Under the pieces are notes generated by a model. It did not search any database, had not been told where the DNA came from, and worked only from the letters and a program-made list of their open reading frames with translations. The translations under genes and the position numbers were made by a program. DNA of 64,000 bases from positions 135,508,579 to 135,572,578 of the forward strand of contig CM068829.1 in the NCBI GenBank assembly GCA_028554795.2, read 5' to 3'. This stretch comes from Sinohyriopsis cumingii. Taxonomy: Eukaryota; Mollusca; Bivalvia; Unionida; Unionidae. Shown in pieces: positions 51,099 to 61,251 of this stretch (the first letter of the stretch is position 1; each line of letters starts with the position of its first letter).

Positions 51099-52829
51099 TC
51101 ACAAGGAGACTAATATGTAGTGTTTCATTTCGCAAATCAAGGGGATTCCCAGACTGGTCAGCCATGGATTATGACATCGTAGATAGACCTGATTGATTGG
51201 CTCTTGCACAATCAGAAATCCAGGTGGTTCTTTCGGAGTAAATGAATAAAGAATAAATCCTTGCTGTGCTTGATTTGATACTGTCGTGTCTGTGCTGTAA
51301 CTGCCATCGATGACATCACACACAAGATTGACCGCGACCACTGAAGTTATATTTACGATGCCCGGGGATACATGACGGCCTTGCCCTTCGGTGTTATTGT
51401 TATGTCTGAGGACAGTTGGCTCCGGCAGTGTTTTTCTGTGTTGTGCAAGTATGTCATCGAAGGATTCATTGATGAGGTCGGTGACGGATTTTCTCAACTC
51501 GGGCACGTTATATCCGGGAAATTTATAATTCGGTAACGTGGCCTCTGTTAGTGAATATGCAGTTAGAAATCCCTGCTTAGAATTGGTTACTCGCTGGTTA
51601 ATATATTCCATGTCTGCGGCAAGCTGGTTTAATATTTCAATCCGCGTGATAATTTCGCTGCGTGAACCAGTTATATCGAAAAGATGTTCTTGGAGGAACC
51701 GACGTAGTTCCGCTAGTTGTGCTTTATGTAATTGATTAATTTCTCTAAAATATTCAATAATCTCGCCTAGGTGAATAATGGAAGTAACAGTTCCTCCTGG
51801 GATAATAGGTCTTCCTAGGGGATCTCGTAAGTGAATAAAACACCACTGAACATTGTCCTTGCTGAAAAATTGAAGCCAACTACGCGGCCATGCACTTTTT
51901 ATAGCATCAATATGTCGTTTGTATGACGGTGTAACTTCATGATATGACTTATTATCAGTGAACTAATCAGACTTCACTGGCGCTGGTGGTATTGGTATTT
52001 CAGGTGGTTTTAATTCAGGCCATCCTAACACTGTTCGGATTGAACTATTATAGATATCCACGGCGTCGTCTTGGGTGTTTATTTCGATCGCGGACGACAG
52101 CGTTGGCTCGTGAACAGTTATTGCTATTTTGGATTCCTTCCCGGTGATATTTTTTATTCGACGTTGTAAGTCCTCATTGATTTCTTCGATTTGATAAGAC
52201 CCGGTTGGTAACACAATGACGTTCCAGTCTGGGGTGCCATCGGGGTTATTTTTATATGCAAACACAAACCAATTATTCGCTGGCAATTTTCCAAACGACA
52301 CTGATCTGATATTGGGCCAACTGTGATATACTCGTAATTGTGCTAACGCGATTTCGCTTACTGGAATCGCAGTTGGAAAATTAACACTGAATTCTGGCTT
52401 ACTTGATGTTACTGTTAACAAAGATGTTCGCGCAGGCTTGTAGTTGCGACTATGTGCTGAAGTAATTCCGTCATTATTTATCTGCCGTCGTTTCAAATCG
52501 AAGTTCTTTGTGTAATCGTTGTACACCCCTGCCATTTGCACGAATTCGAAATCTGATATTGTTGTATCGTCAAGGCTGGATGATATCATCGACGACAATT
52601 TCGAGTAGGTGCTTGTGGCCGCGCTGTTTAACTTTTCATATTCGTGCAATTTTGTTAGCGCACACGAGGATATTTTTTTCGCAATTATATTAGCAACTCC
52701 TGCAATCGTCGCTGATGTTGAAATTGTGATTGTAATCGCGATTGCAGTCGTCACCGGAGTTAACGCAGACAATAGCACCCCAGTAGATGCAACTACCGCG
52801 AATACCGAATACACTATTGTGTCTAACAT
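51099..52829 (-). pseudogene. Membrane-anchored spike-like virion protein, in-frame TAG
   Basis: A 577-codon frame runs from the ATG at 52829 (MLDTIVYSVF; an earlier ATG at 52868 is also possible) to 51099. It is interrupted only by TAG at 51963-51965 (codon 289); the next 118 codons have no ATG, so the downstream half is not an independent gene. The N-terminus has two hydrophobic segments (residues about 3-25 and 30-50). A region follows with FPTAIPVSEIALAQLRVYHS, IVLPTGSYQIEEINEDL and IRTVLGW; I associate this LP.G.Y.ieeIn-type pattern with virion proteins of Polinton-like elements. The second half is helical, then beta-rich. A host-attachment or fusion role is inference. The start follows the fibre stop by 2 bases. 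Confidence 0.65.
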
Positions 52830-52831
52830 AG

Positions 52832-53983
52832 TTACACGCCGTTTGTATTTTTTATCTTTGTTGCGCATTTGTCAATAGTATCTTTTAACTCTGAATGCCA
52901 TTCGCGTACTTGATCATATCTATATTGCTGCGCATCTAATGTTGTCGTTGATGCTGACTTTAATGCCTTTTTATTATTTTACGCGGTAACCAATTGAGGC
53001 GTTTCAGCTACAAATTCCAAACACCACCAGTAAGATGTTGCGGTTAATTTCTTGTCGGCGGCTTCCAGTATAAATGTTTCTTCGGTTTCCTTGTTTAATA
53101 TGATAGTCACAACCCCCGAATACTTATCAGTGGAATGTCTCCAGGGATATGTTGTAAAGATTTCAAATTTAGCGGCACTGAACACAGACAGTCTATACAC
53201 GCCAGTGGCTGTTGCTGTATATTTGATAGTATTATTTTGTTTGGACCATGTTGCGAATCCCGATGATACTATGTTGGTGTTATGCCCGGGAGTAACTCCA
53301 GTGGGGACTTTAATCAAACTGGTTTTGTTAACGATCTCAGGAATCGCCGCTACGATGTTTTGCTGTGTTTATTTGATAGTGTCAATGTCGGTCTTGATAT
53401 CAGAAAGTTTCATGGCGATGACGGGAGGAGTTCCAAAGAACTTATCCGTGGCATCATCGGTTTTTTGAAAGTTTCTTCGAAGTCTTGTGAACGCGTTTAC
53501 ATGAACATCATACTCTGCCCGCAACGTGGTTAGTTTACCGTCAGTGGTGTCAACATATTGTTTGTTTGCGGCATCTTCCGGCGAGGTTGGAACCGCTAAC
53601 GCGGTTATTTTGTTGTTGCTGAGATTGAGTTCACCTGTCATTGTATCACCGGTCTTCTCTACACGTTCCCCTGCAGCTTTTTGTGTGTCATCTCGAAGCG
53701 CCGCGATTGATATCAGCGAATCTCTGATTTTTCCGCTGTCAGTGAACACAGGGATGTTACCCGGAGTGACTCCAATAACCCTACCAATTATTTCATGCCA
53801 TTTGATATCACTGGTTTTTAGTTTTTCGTGCCGGTCCTGAAAAATAACAACCTCATCTGGGTCTATCCCGGTCAGACTTAAAAGATTATCGATTTCATCT
53901 TTGGTCGCATATTTTGATAAATCCACATCGGCGCGTTTTTTTGTCTTTGTTTCTAGAAGAGATCTTCCGTAAATATCAACCAT
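52832..53983 (-). pseudogene. Fibre protein with phage-tail-fibre motif, two in-frame stops
   Basis: A 384-codon frame from the ATG at 53983 to TAA at 52832-52834, interrupted by TAA at 53369-53371 (after 204 residues) and TAA at 52979-52981. Between the stops there is no ATG in frame. The first part contains GDTMTGELNLSNNKITAL (112-129) and EDAANKQYVD (136-145), the repeat motif of caudovirus tail fibres. A VTPG repeat (GVTPGNIPVF, TGVTPGHNTN) occurs on either side of the first stop. The 112 codons after it look like a C1q/TNF-like beta domain (YTATATGVYRLSVF, WWCLEF). A short coiled tail follows. Receptor binding is the likely role. It begins at a TAATG junction with the protease. Confidence 0.7.
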
Positions 53984-54898
53984 TATTTGACAGGAAACTG
54001 TTTAAATCGACCCATAGTATACTCGTGCACGATTTTGTGAGGAGAAATCTTTGATTTCGAGATCGCATCAAGAACATTTAATACTTCACGGCCACATATC
54101 GGAGGATCGGTCAGTGTGTGTGTTGGTAACGTTGAGTACCAAACTTTCGTCGTTGACCCTGACTTTGTCCCTGACTTTGTCAGGGGGATGTTTTGTATAT
54201 CGGAGAAATTCAACTGGCGGTGCTAACCCATACGAATCGAAATAGATAATTCCACGTGGATCGATCGCATAAGCATCCCAGTGAGTTCCTGGACCATCGC
54301 TGTTATCAAGATTAATAATTCCGGTTTCTGGATTATTTGGTTGTTGTGGTAATTGATCTCGCATAAAGACACCTCTGAAATTTTTTATATTTAATTTTTT
54401 AACAGCATCGAGCAAATCAAAATTTGACATCGGTGTGAAAACACTTAGAACCTTTTTGGGTACCATGATGGTGGAGTTCCTGGGAGTCTTAGCCCTGATC
54501 CGCGAGCGGATCTCCCCTTTTTTGTATCCTTTTCGTGTGGCTTTCTTTAGTGCCATTCCAGCAGCGGTTCCAACTGCTCCTAACGCAGCAGCTTTAGCGA
54601 CTGCAGGGGCAGCAGCAGCTATCAGCGCTGGTATCGCGGCAAGAAGTGGAAATATACCGCCGATTTTAACTATATCTTTGACCGCGACTGGAGAGAAATC
54701 AAGTCGAACTCCAGTTGCTGCTTGTTTTGCTTTACTGAAATGTTTTAGTTGGGTTTTTGTCAACGATAACTTGTTTGGGCCGCCAGTAATCTGATCATTT
54801 TTTAGCGTTATAGTTGTCCCACATGTGCTCGCGTTTTTCGATTGTAATTTCTTGGCCTGACCAGGAGTCAGAGTGACATTAACGTGACTGTATGACAT
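53983..54898 (-). pseudogene. Lytic-peptide-like domain fused to adenain-type cysteine protease, frameshifted
   Basis: From the ATG at 54898 (MSYSHVNVTLTPGQAKKL). The N-terminal 75 residues (NVTLTPGQ, LSLTKTQLKHFSKAKQAA) and the hydrophobic segment 78-118 (FPLLAAIPALIAAAAPAVAK) with a basic stretch after it resemble the membrane-active pVI/pX-like proteins of adintoviruses. From residue 155 an adenain/Ulp1-type protease follows: FRGVFMRDQLP, His206 in GTHWDAY, Asp221 in IYFDSYG. The catalytic Cys motif PPICGRE is encoded (Cys codon 54094-54096) in another frame that ends at 53983-53985, exactly overlapping the fibre ATG, so that frame is the original C-terminus. The frame is lost between about 54140 and 54205, where a CCCTGACAAAGTCAGGG hairpin sits. 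Confidence 0.75.
54160..54188. repeat. Hairpin repeat inside the protease gene
   Basis: CCCTGAC-TTT-GTCAGGG forms a perfect 7-bp stem with a 3-base loop, preceded by another half-copy, so the 12-base unit ccctgactttgt occurs twice. It lies exactly in the interval where the protease reading frame is lost and adds the residues DKVRDKVR. Confidence 0.7.
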
Positions 54899-54928
54899 TT
54901 CTTATAACTTTGCGATTGATCTAATTGT

Positions 54929-56339
54929 CTACATGTTTTGTACTGGTGCATCAGCGAATATCATTCGGCCGCCAGCACCTTCAAGCAACATTGCTTTATC
55001 GGAAAGTATGACAGCGATTGCTCTGTAATTAGCTATAGCTCCTACGTCGCTATTCACGGTAGCCCGAAAGTGAATATCAACGACGACTGTCTGGTTAAAT
55101 CAAGATGCTCTAACGAGAAGTAATAGAATGGATAATGAGATATAAAATCTAATTGTGATATTTGCAAACCAGTATCGATATCCAGATATTTTGTCAATCG
55201 TTGGTATACACGTGCAACATGATTATTACCAAAATCTAACAGTATGTTCTCAGATGGTTCTTGATGTCCGTTTATTCTCAGAGAAACGTCAGTGATACCA
55301 AGTTGATCAAATATCATATGCGAACGTGTTTCATTACCCACTCGTGCAACATCCTGAAGAGCAATAAAAATATGTCGCGGCGCGGAAACTCCCTGCTGTG
55401 ATGCTATATGCCATGTAAATAAACCGTTATTGGTACTTTGAGCACTATCTGTGGTTGTTGTAAGCCACGATAAGAACACTTTACCACCTTGATCCATAAA
55501 AGAAAGCAGTCGATGTTCTTCAGTAATTGCAGGAGTCATTACCGGCATCCACAGTGATAGTTTTGTTATGTTTACCTTACCAGCGTCGCCTAGAGGTCGC
55601 CATAGCTCATCATTGTCGTTGGCTTTTCTAACAAGCACGACCGTATGTTTTGCTCCAAAAATTACCTTTCTGACATCTCTGCAAAATCCAAAGATGTGCG
55701 ACAGCGGAATGGCACATGAAAAATTTCTACGATTACCTTTCAACATTTGTCTACGTGCAGCGAAACCTAAATTAAATTCTGTATTAGCGCTAATAATCAT
55801 GTCTTCCACATCGATATCAGCAGGATTAGGAGCAGCACGGTTTTTGGTCGTCTAATAATAAACTGATCACTGTTAGGAAAATTAGATGCGTCCTTGGCAA
55901 ACATCATTGATGGACCAGCTGTTCTTGTATAATCATCAGAATATCTTGCTAGACCAATTATTGTTGTAGCAACATCGACATCCTTCTGAATCGATTCGAT
56001 ATTTTTTCTATCAATCATGTAGATAGCACTATCAAACAAGGCCATAATTCCGTTATTGACGAAACCGATTTTAACATTGGGTCCGTATTCTGTATCATCT
56101 GTTTTTATAATTTCTCCTTCTACTTCAATAAACGCTTCAGCGGGCAGGAAATATCTACTCGTATCTTGAACCTGCAATTCAATTCGTCCTGGTTTATTTG
56201 GTTCTCGTGCGTCATAAGAATAATACTGATAATCACGCACTGATTCATTTTTAAGAACCGGTTCGTCTATGTCGAATGCTGGGTCGGATTCCCGTTTAAA
56301 CTTTTTATTATAAAAGTTATCGTCTAAAACGAAGACCAC
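54929..56339 (-). pseudogene. Major capsid protein (double-jelly-roll type), split over three frames
   Basis: About 470 codons. Frame 1, 56339 to about 55845: EPNKPGRIELQVQD, RYFLPAEAFIEVEGEI, GFVNNGIMALFDSAIY, typical of the N-terminal jelly roll. A shift occurs at the five-T run at 55841-55845, then frame 2 runs on (NFSCAIPLSHIFGFCRDVRK, LSLWMPVMTP, FYYFSLEHL). Another shift near 55090-55100 leads to frame 3 (NSDVGAIANYRAIAVIL), ending with TAG at 54929. The pieces match the order and size of Polinton capsid proteins. The first codon of frame 1 is GTG; no in-frame ATG precedes it before a stop, so the start codon is probably also mutated. Overlaps the preceding virion gene by 23 bp. Confidence 0.85.
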
Positions 56340-56778
56340 TTCCCGCCACCAAACTTGTGTTTATTTGTTCAGGATTTATCCCTTGATTTATCAAGGCTGT
56401 TAGTTTTTGATTTGCGGCTTCGTTTATTACTTTACTAACATTTGCAGGCATATCTACGGTGCCTGGTAATTTTACCGGCGAACCTCTTTGAGGTGGACCC
56501 CCTTGGGTTCTGCGTATTAATCGTGCTAGTCTGTCCTTGATTGCCAGGAATGCTTTACTGGCAGCGCTACCAACAGCGCCAGTAGCTTTATCTTTGATAA
56601 CATCAATAGCTTTCATTGATAATTGTTTTGCGATCGGTATTGCTTTAGGTGCCATCCTCGCAAATAAACCCCGAACAACATCGCCAAGTCCGTTTCCATA
56701 AGTCATCCTGTATACGGGTACTCGTGAATTTACCACCCTCACCATGACTGGTCTACGATGAGAATTGTGTACGATCAT
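56317..56778 (-). CDS. Minor virion protein (basic, pVI/pX-like)
   Basis: 153 residues, intact, starting at the ATG at 56778. An N-terminal basic stretch is followed by YGNGLGDVVRGLFARMAPKA, an amphipathic helix of the kind found at the N-terminus of small Polinton and adintovirus virion proteins. A central Ala/Lys helix, RRTQGGPPQRGSP (a GG site that an adenain-type protease could cut) and an Asn/Gln-rich helix complete it, ending VAGSGLRFRR. By analogy with adenovirus pVI or pX it may bind the inside of the capsid or the packaged DNA; that is inference. Its end overlaps the capsid gene by 23 bp and its start is 25 bp from the end of the coiled-coil gene. Confidence 0.75.
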   Translation of the reverse strand: MIVHNSHRRPVMVRVVNSRVPVYRMTYGNGLGDVVRGLFARMAPKAIPIAKQLSMKAIDVIKDKATGAVGSAASKAFLAIKDRLARLIRRTQGGPPQRGSPVKLPGTVDMPANVSKVINEAANQKLTALINQGINPEQINTSLVAGSGLRFRR

Positions 56779-56803
56779 TTTATTTAATTAGTTATTTATT
56801 TAA

Positions 56804-57902
56804 CTAGTCGCTGTCCGCGAGCTCATCAATAAGTTCTCGGTAGATGTGAGTATCCATGATGCCGCCGCGAAATAATCGCTGACAGATATCAGCTGCTTCA
56901 TTAATTATTTCTGGTGAGTTATTTCCGGCACGCCTTCCTCCGATGAGAACTTCTAACCGTGATACGTCATTGATGATATTGTTAGGGCAGGGAACAAAAT
57001 CACCCCCTAAACCACTGCCAGTTGCTCCTTCTTCTGTTGTTTTTTAAATAGTCTCAAGGGTGATCTTTCTCCTTTTGCTTTTTCAGACCTTTTAAGTTCC
57101 GACAGCGGTGAAGAAGGCTGTTGTTGTTCTAGTTGTTGCAGAGGTGGAGGAAGTTGATAAGAAGGCTCCTGCTGGAGTTCTATTTGTTGTTGTTCTAGTT
57201 GTTGTTGTTTTTGTTCTAGTTGTTTTATTTTCTCTTTATAAAGGCTTTTTATTTCTTCATCAAGAGTTCTGTATTCATCATCATCATCTCTGGCCTGTTT
57301 TTTGTTTTCTTTTATTCGATATATCCATTTAATAAGATTATCATCATTTACTTTTTTAAAACCGAGTTTTAAGATACTAGATTTATCAAATATACTATTT
57401 AATATTTTTCTGGGCAAGTCTTTCTTTTTAGTACTTTTAAGATCTTCAATAAAATCCTCCCTAAATTTTGCAATCAGTTTAACATTTTCCTTTATTGGTT
57501 TGGACGCGAGTTCAGTACGAATTTGTTCAATACCTTCAAGTATCTCTTCGCCGACGGATGGAGGTTGAGCTACAGCTATATCAGTTGGAAGATCTCGTAA
57601 AAGTTTTTTTGTTTGTTTGGTTCTTCTAGCAATCTTTTCAGCCTGCTCGGCGGTTTGTTTTAACACTGGAAGAATACCCTTTTCATCTCCCAATAAAGCT
57701 CTTTCTGTAATCTCTGCAGCTTTCTCAGTAGCTGTTGTAACGGGTTAAATAATTCTTCTGCACCTGTTGCAAATTCAACTTGTGCTTGCTGACGTTCTTG
57801 AAGTTTTTGTCTTACACTATCTCGTACGGGAAGAAATTTTTGTATTGCTTCTAGTCGCTCTCGAGCTAGTCTAGCAGAATGTGCTTCTCCAATGTTGGCC
57901 AT
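56804..57902 (-). pseudogene. Coiled-coil virion-associated protein, split over three frames
   Basis: About 365 codons from the ATG at 57902 (MANIGEAHSARLARERLEAI). The first frame runs to about 57740 (ATGAEELFNP). The second, to 57007, is long and helical with Gln/Glu-rich coiled coil (KIKQLEQKQQQLEQQQ), preceded by ILGFKKVNDDNLIKWIY-type sequence. The last, 57025-56804, reads GSGLGGDFVPCPN, LEVLIGGRRAGNNSPEI, NEAADICQRLF. Neither downstream frame has its own ATG at the joint, and together they make one coherent product. Proteins ending in this AGNNS...NE pattern recur in Polinton-type elements, often close to the capsid genes; the function is unknown. First gene inside the right TIR. Confidence 0.65.
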
Positions 57903-57939
57903 TATTGTTAACTTAAATTTTTAATCCGCAGCAGCGGAA

Positions 57940-58254
57940 ACGGCGACGACAAGCAAACTCTGCCAGGGACTCTCACAGAGCAGCAGAGAAAGTGACGACG
58001 CCACCGAGTGTTTTCGCAAGATACCCCTGTGCGGACAGAAATAGTTGTATAGGTAGATATTTTCATGAGATAACCCTTCTAGTCAGCAGAGAAAGCCTAT
58101 TTTGTCATGTTTTTCTGACTAGAAGGGTTTATTTTGTGAAAAATATTCTTTCTATCTAAAATGTTCTCGATAGAAGGCTCTGTTAAGCGAAATACTTTGT
58201 GGGATTCACTTTCTCTGCTGCTAATACTTTGTGGGATTCACTTTCTCTGCTGCT
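57940..58254 (-). repeat. Right terminal inverted repeat with duplicated tip
   Basis: Reverse complement of the left TIR with a few mismatches. The outermost 32 bp (aatactttgtgggattcact...) are present twice in tandem, 58191-58222 and 58223-58254, whereas the left TIR has one copy. Confidence 0.95.
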
Positions 58255-58259
58255 AATGT
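58255..58259 (+). repeat. Target-site duplication, right
   Basis: AATGT directly follows the right TIR and matches 41551-41555. Confidence 0.8.
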
Positions 58260-58890
58260 TTATATACGAATTAACATGTAGTTTAAAATATCGCAATCTC
58301 GTGAAAATGTATAGCATGCAGCAATACGAGACGACAATTGCTGACATTGCAGAATTCTAATAATCGGAATGTTCCTAAATCATATGTTCGCGTGACGTTC
58401 ATGTCGTGGAAATCTCCCCAGTTTCACAGTATATCTGACACAAAAGAAAGCCACGTCGTTCTTCTACCAGCTTTGAGGGCAGTTATCATGGGTATAATTA
58501 AACGTTTGACTAAGCATCATTTAAGAACGAAAGCAACATAAATTAAAATACATCCATACGTGAAGAAGAAAAAGAAGAAGAAGAGGGAACAGAAGCACAT
58601 AGATAGATAAACCTAATTTACAGTCAAATCAGCAAAGTTGAATCAACCACAAAAGTTAATATTTATTCTGATTGAAACTTACTAAGACCACACATGAGCA
58701 TGGTCAAACTAGTTTATGTTACTGGGCATTTCTGCATGTATTGGGCAGATGCTGTGTAATGGACAGGCGATAAACACAATTTTTCTTTTATTAATTTAAA
58801 ATGGGCATATGAATTTCCACTTTACTCTCCATTTGACTCTAGAAGCCGACCACTAGTTAGACGCATGTGATATTTCTTCTGACGTTGCAG

Positions 58891-58962
58891 ATCACAATCG
58901 CGAGTGTCGTACCGAAGGCCCGCGTGCCGCTAGTGGCACAGTTCTTCATGATGTGCGACCAT
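58891..58962 (+). CDS. Candidate short internal exon, copy C
   Basis: Exactly 24 codons between a good acceptor (cttctgacgttgcag) and a consensus donor (GTAAGG), open as ITIASVVPKARVPLVAQ. Paralogue of 20898-20976. GC-rich compared with its surroundings. No family recognised. Confidence 0.4.
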
Positions 58963-59552
58963 GTAAGGAAGTATATTATTAAAAAAATGCATTTTAACAA
59001 ATGAGCATAACTTAGTGATAAGTGGAGCTGTTCTTGCTCAAGCGGCCCGCGACCTTAACCATTTTACCTGTTTGGCCCACGGCCAAACTTGTTCAACCCC
59101 TATGATCTAAATTAACTTCCTTTGGTTATTACAAAAGTATAAACTATTCCAGATGAAATCCAGTCCGGTTCTGAATGAATTACAATCTTGAATATACCGA
59201 TGTGCCGAAAGTCCTGATGTATCACAATGACGTATATGAACAATGGCACTGAATGTATTCAACATAATAAATACATCGTCTCAAATTGTAACTGAACATA
59301 AATTAAGCTGATTCCATGAAGACTAATTTTAGGGTATGGAATGAATGGCTCTGAAGTAAGCAACATTTATTTGAAAAGCTAAGACACAATATCAGGTGGA
59401 GGATGAAAGTCATTTTCGTAAACAACTTGTTTCAAGATTATTCGTAGTGTTAAAAAAATCTTCACCTTTTAATCTTTAAACATTCTAGTAATAACTTTCA
59501 TACCAGACGAAAAGATGTGTGTACACAGGCAGGCCTCTACCCTCAATTACAG

Positions 59553-59594
<42 letters not shown>

Positions 59595-61059
59595 TAATAA
59601 CTTGTTTCGTTATCTAAATTAACGAACCATCCCAACACCACTTTCTGACGTTAGGAGTTCGAACCTACTTCAGCACAACAATAGACTTATTAATTCTGCA
59701 CTTATATTAGCACTAAAATAATGCTATATTCTGGCTATTTGCACCAATTCTTGATAAAACAAATTACTGTTAATGTCAGTAGCAGTAGTAGTAGTAGTAG
59801 TAGTGTTATTGTGACCTGTTCAACTGCATTGAGTTTTAAGGTTGCATGTAAATGACAGAAATGGGGACAATAAAAAAGACTGCTGCAGCAGTTGATACCA
59901 TACAAAAAAACTCATTTATGCTCTCATTTAAATAATGATCTCCTTGCATTATGTTATACCTTTCCAATTTAAACGTGACTCTGAATGCAATATTTACTGT
60001 AATAATAATAATAATAATCTTGAAACATTTATTAATAGCAGATGAGTTAAGAGCTATTAACTGGACCATTTAAAATAGTAACAATTAGTAGATACCTGTC
60101 TGGTGCTAGAGAAAATATGTCGATTCTTCAAGAAATAAAAAGCAACAACAAAGATAAACTAAGATCAAATGCATAAATGAAGAATTACATTTATATTTAA
60201 AACGCCCGTAACATCTGATATAAAATTAATTCCAATGCTCTCTCACATATTGGCTCGCTGACCTCTATATTTAAGTCGAGAACTCCATTTTGCATGCAAA
60301 AATATTTATATTTTTGGGGTATAACCTACACTGCTTATTTATTTTACTCGCACGAATCGACTGCATTTTGAACAACACTACTCTCATGTTGGTACGCATT
60401 GAATACAGTATTTATTTTACTTTTGTAGATGCGAACGAACCTACAATCTGACACGCTTTCCTTTCAAATGTTGCTTAAAGTGACTACGCATTAAAGATTT
60501 TTACAATAGGGTTTTAGAGGTCTTTTTCAGATGATACATTGGCTGTTTGACAGTGGCACACAAATGTGAAAAATCAGTAAATGTACGACAGAGTGATTTC
60601 TATCAACATAAACGTTTACTATTTTATACTTTAATGTGCGTTCGAGCGCTTGTGCTAGTTTATTCCAAACGACACGTTGTCAGGTGGTTGACCACATTAC
60701 ACTCCAACAGCCTTTGATGTTGCAGACGATGTAAATTATTTCATGAGCAGTACTTGTCATGATGAAACAGCCGTATGATCCCTTTTCGACCCAACAAGCG
60801 GGCAGGATGGCGGGCAGGATAGAAGAATGCCTTGGAAATTATTTTTTTCATCTTTGATCTGTATAAATACTTTGTCCATGGCTTAAAAGATCTACGGTCG
60901 AAAGTATTTGTGATGGGATAGGCATATTGTCAATGATATTAGAACAGTCCTCCCCATAAACAATCTGGATCTCTCAAACCTGCTTGAATATGGCAATGTG
61001 TGATTGTTTTTGAGAATATTTTTAAGATAAAACGATATAACGTATGTGCCAATCAAAGG

Positions 61060-61067
61060 TATAAAAA
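61060..61067 (+). promoter_or_regulatory. TATA box, copy C
   Basis: TATAAAAA 88 bp upstream of the ATG at 61148, conserved with 22845 in copy B. Confidence 0.55.
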
Positions 61068-61147
61068 GAGGCCGCTGGACAGTGACCCATTGAAAACTGC
61101 TGGATGGTGAGTACTCACATAGTCCTTGCAAAGAACACGTAGATACC

Positions 61148-61192
61148 ATGCATACTGTCCCCATCGTAATTCTTGTCAGCTCTTTGGCCATT
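61148..61192 (+). CDS. Signal-peptide exon, copy C
   Basis: MHTVPIVILVSSLAI, paralogue of 22933-22977. The splice donor of copy B is changed (gtggat instead of gtaagt), so this copy may be non-functional or use another donor. The frame continues a short way into the (TC)n run. Confidence 0.4.
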
Positions 61193-61214
61193 GTGGATGG
61201 AAAAGCCTTAAAAC

Positions 61215-61251
<37 letters not shown>

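Larger units (their letters stand above)
41556..58254. mobile_element. Polinton/Maverick (adintovirus-like) element
   Basis: A self-contained element of about 16.7 kb bounded by inverted repeats starting AGCAGCAGAGAAAG and flanked by a short target duplication. It encodes the diagnostic set: DD35E integrase, family-B polymerase, packaging ATPase, adenain-type protease and double-jelly-roll-type capsid protein, plus fibre, spike and minor virion proteins. Most right-half genes run on the minus strand as one block. Known Polintons are 15-20 kb with 6-bp duplications and TIRs of some hundred bp, which fits. Unusual parts are an SF1 helicase fused to the polymerase, an HNH tail, a homing endonuclease and hairpin repeats. 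Several ORFs carry stops or frameshifts, so this copy is probably inactive. Confidence 0.95.

Noticed and set aside
51099-51611. 170-codon ORF as a separate gene
   Set aside because: The frame is open upstream for 118 codons to the TAG of the spike gene, so its ATG is internal.
53983-54213. 76-codon ORF as a separate gene
   Set aside because: It starts with TTG and contains the catalytic Cys region of the protease, so it is the shifted C-terminus of that gene.
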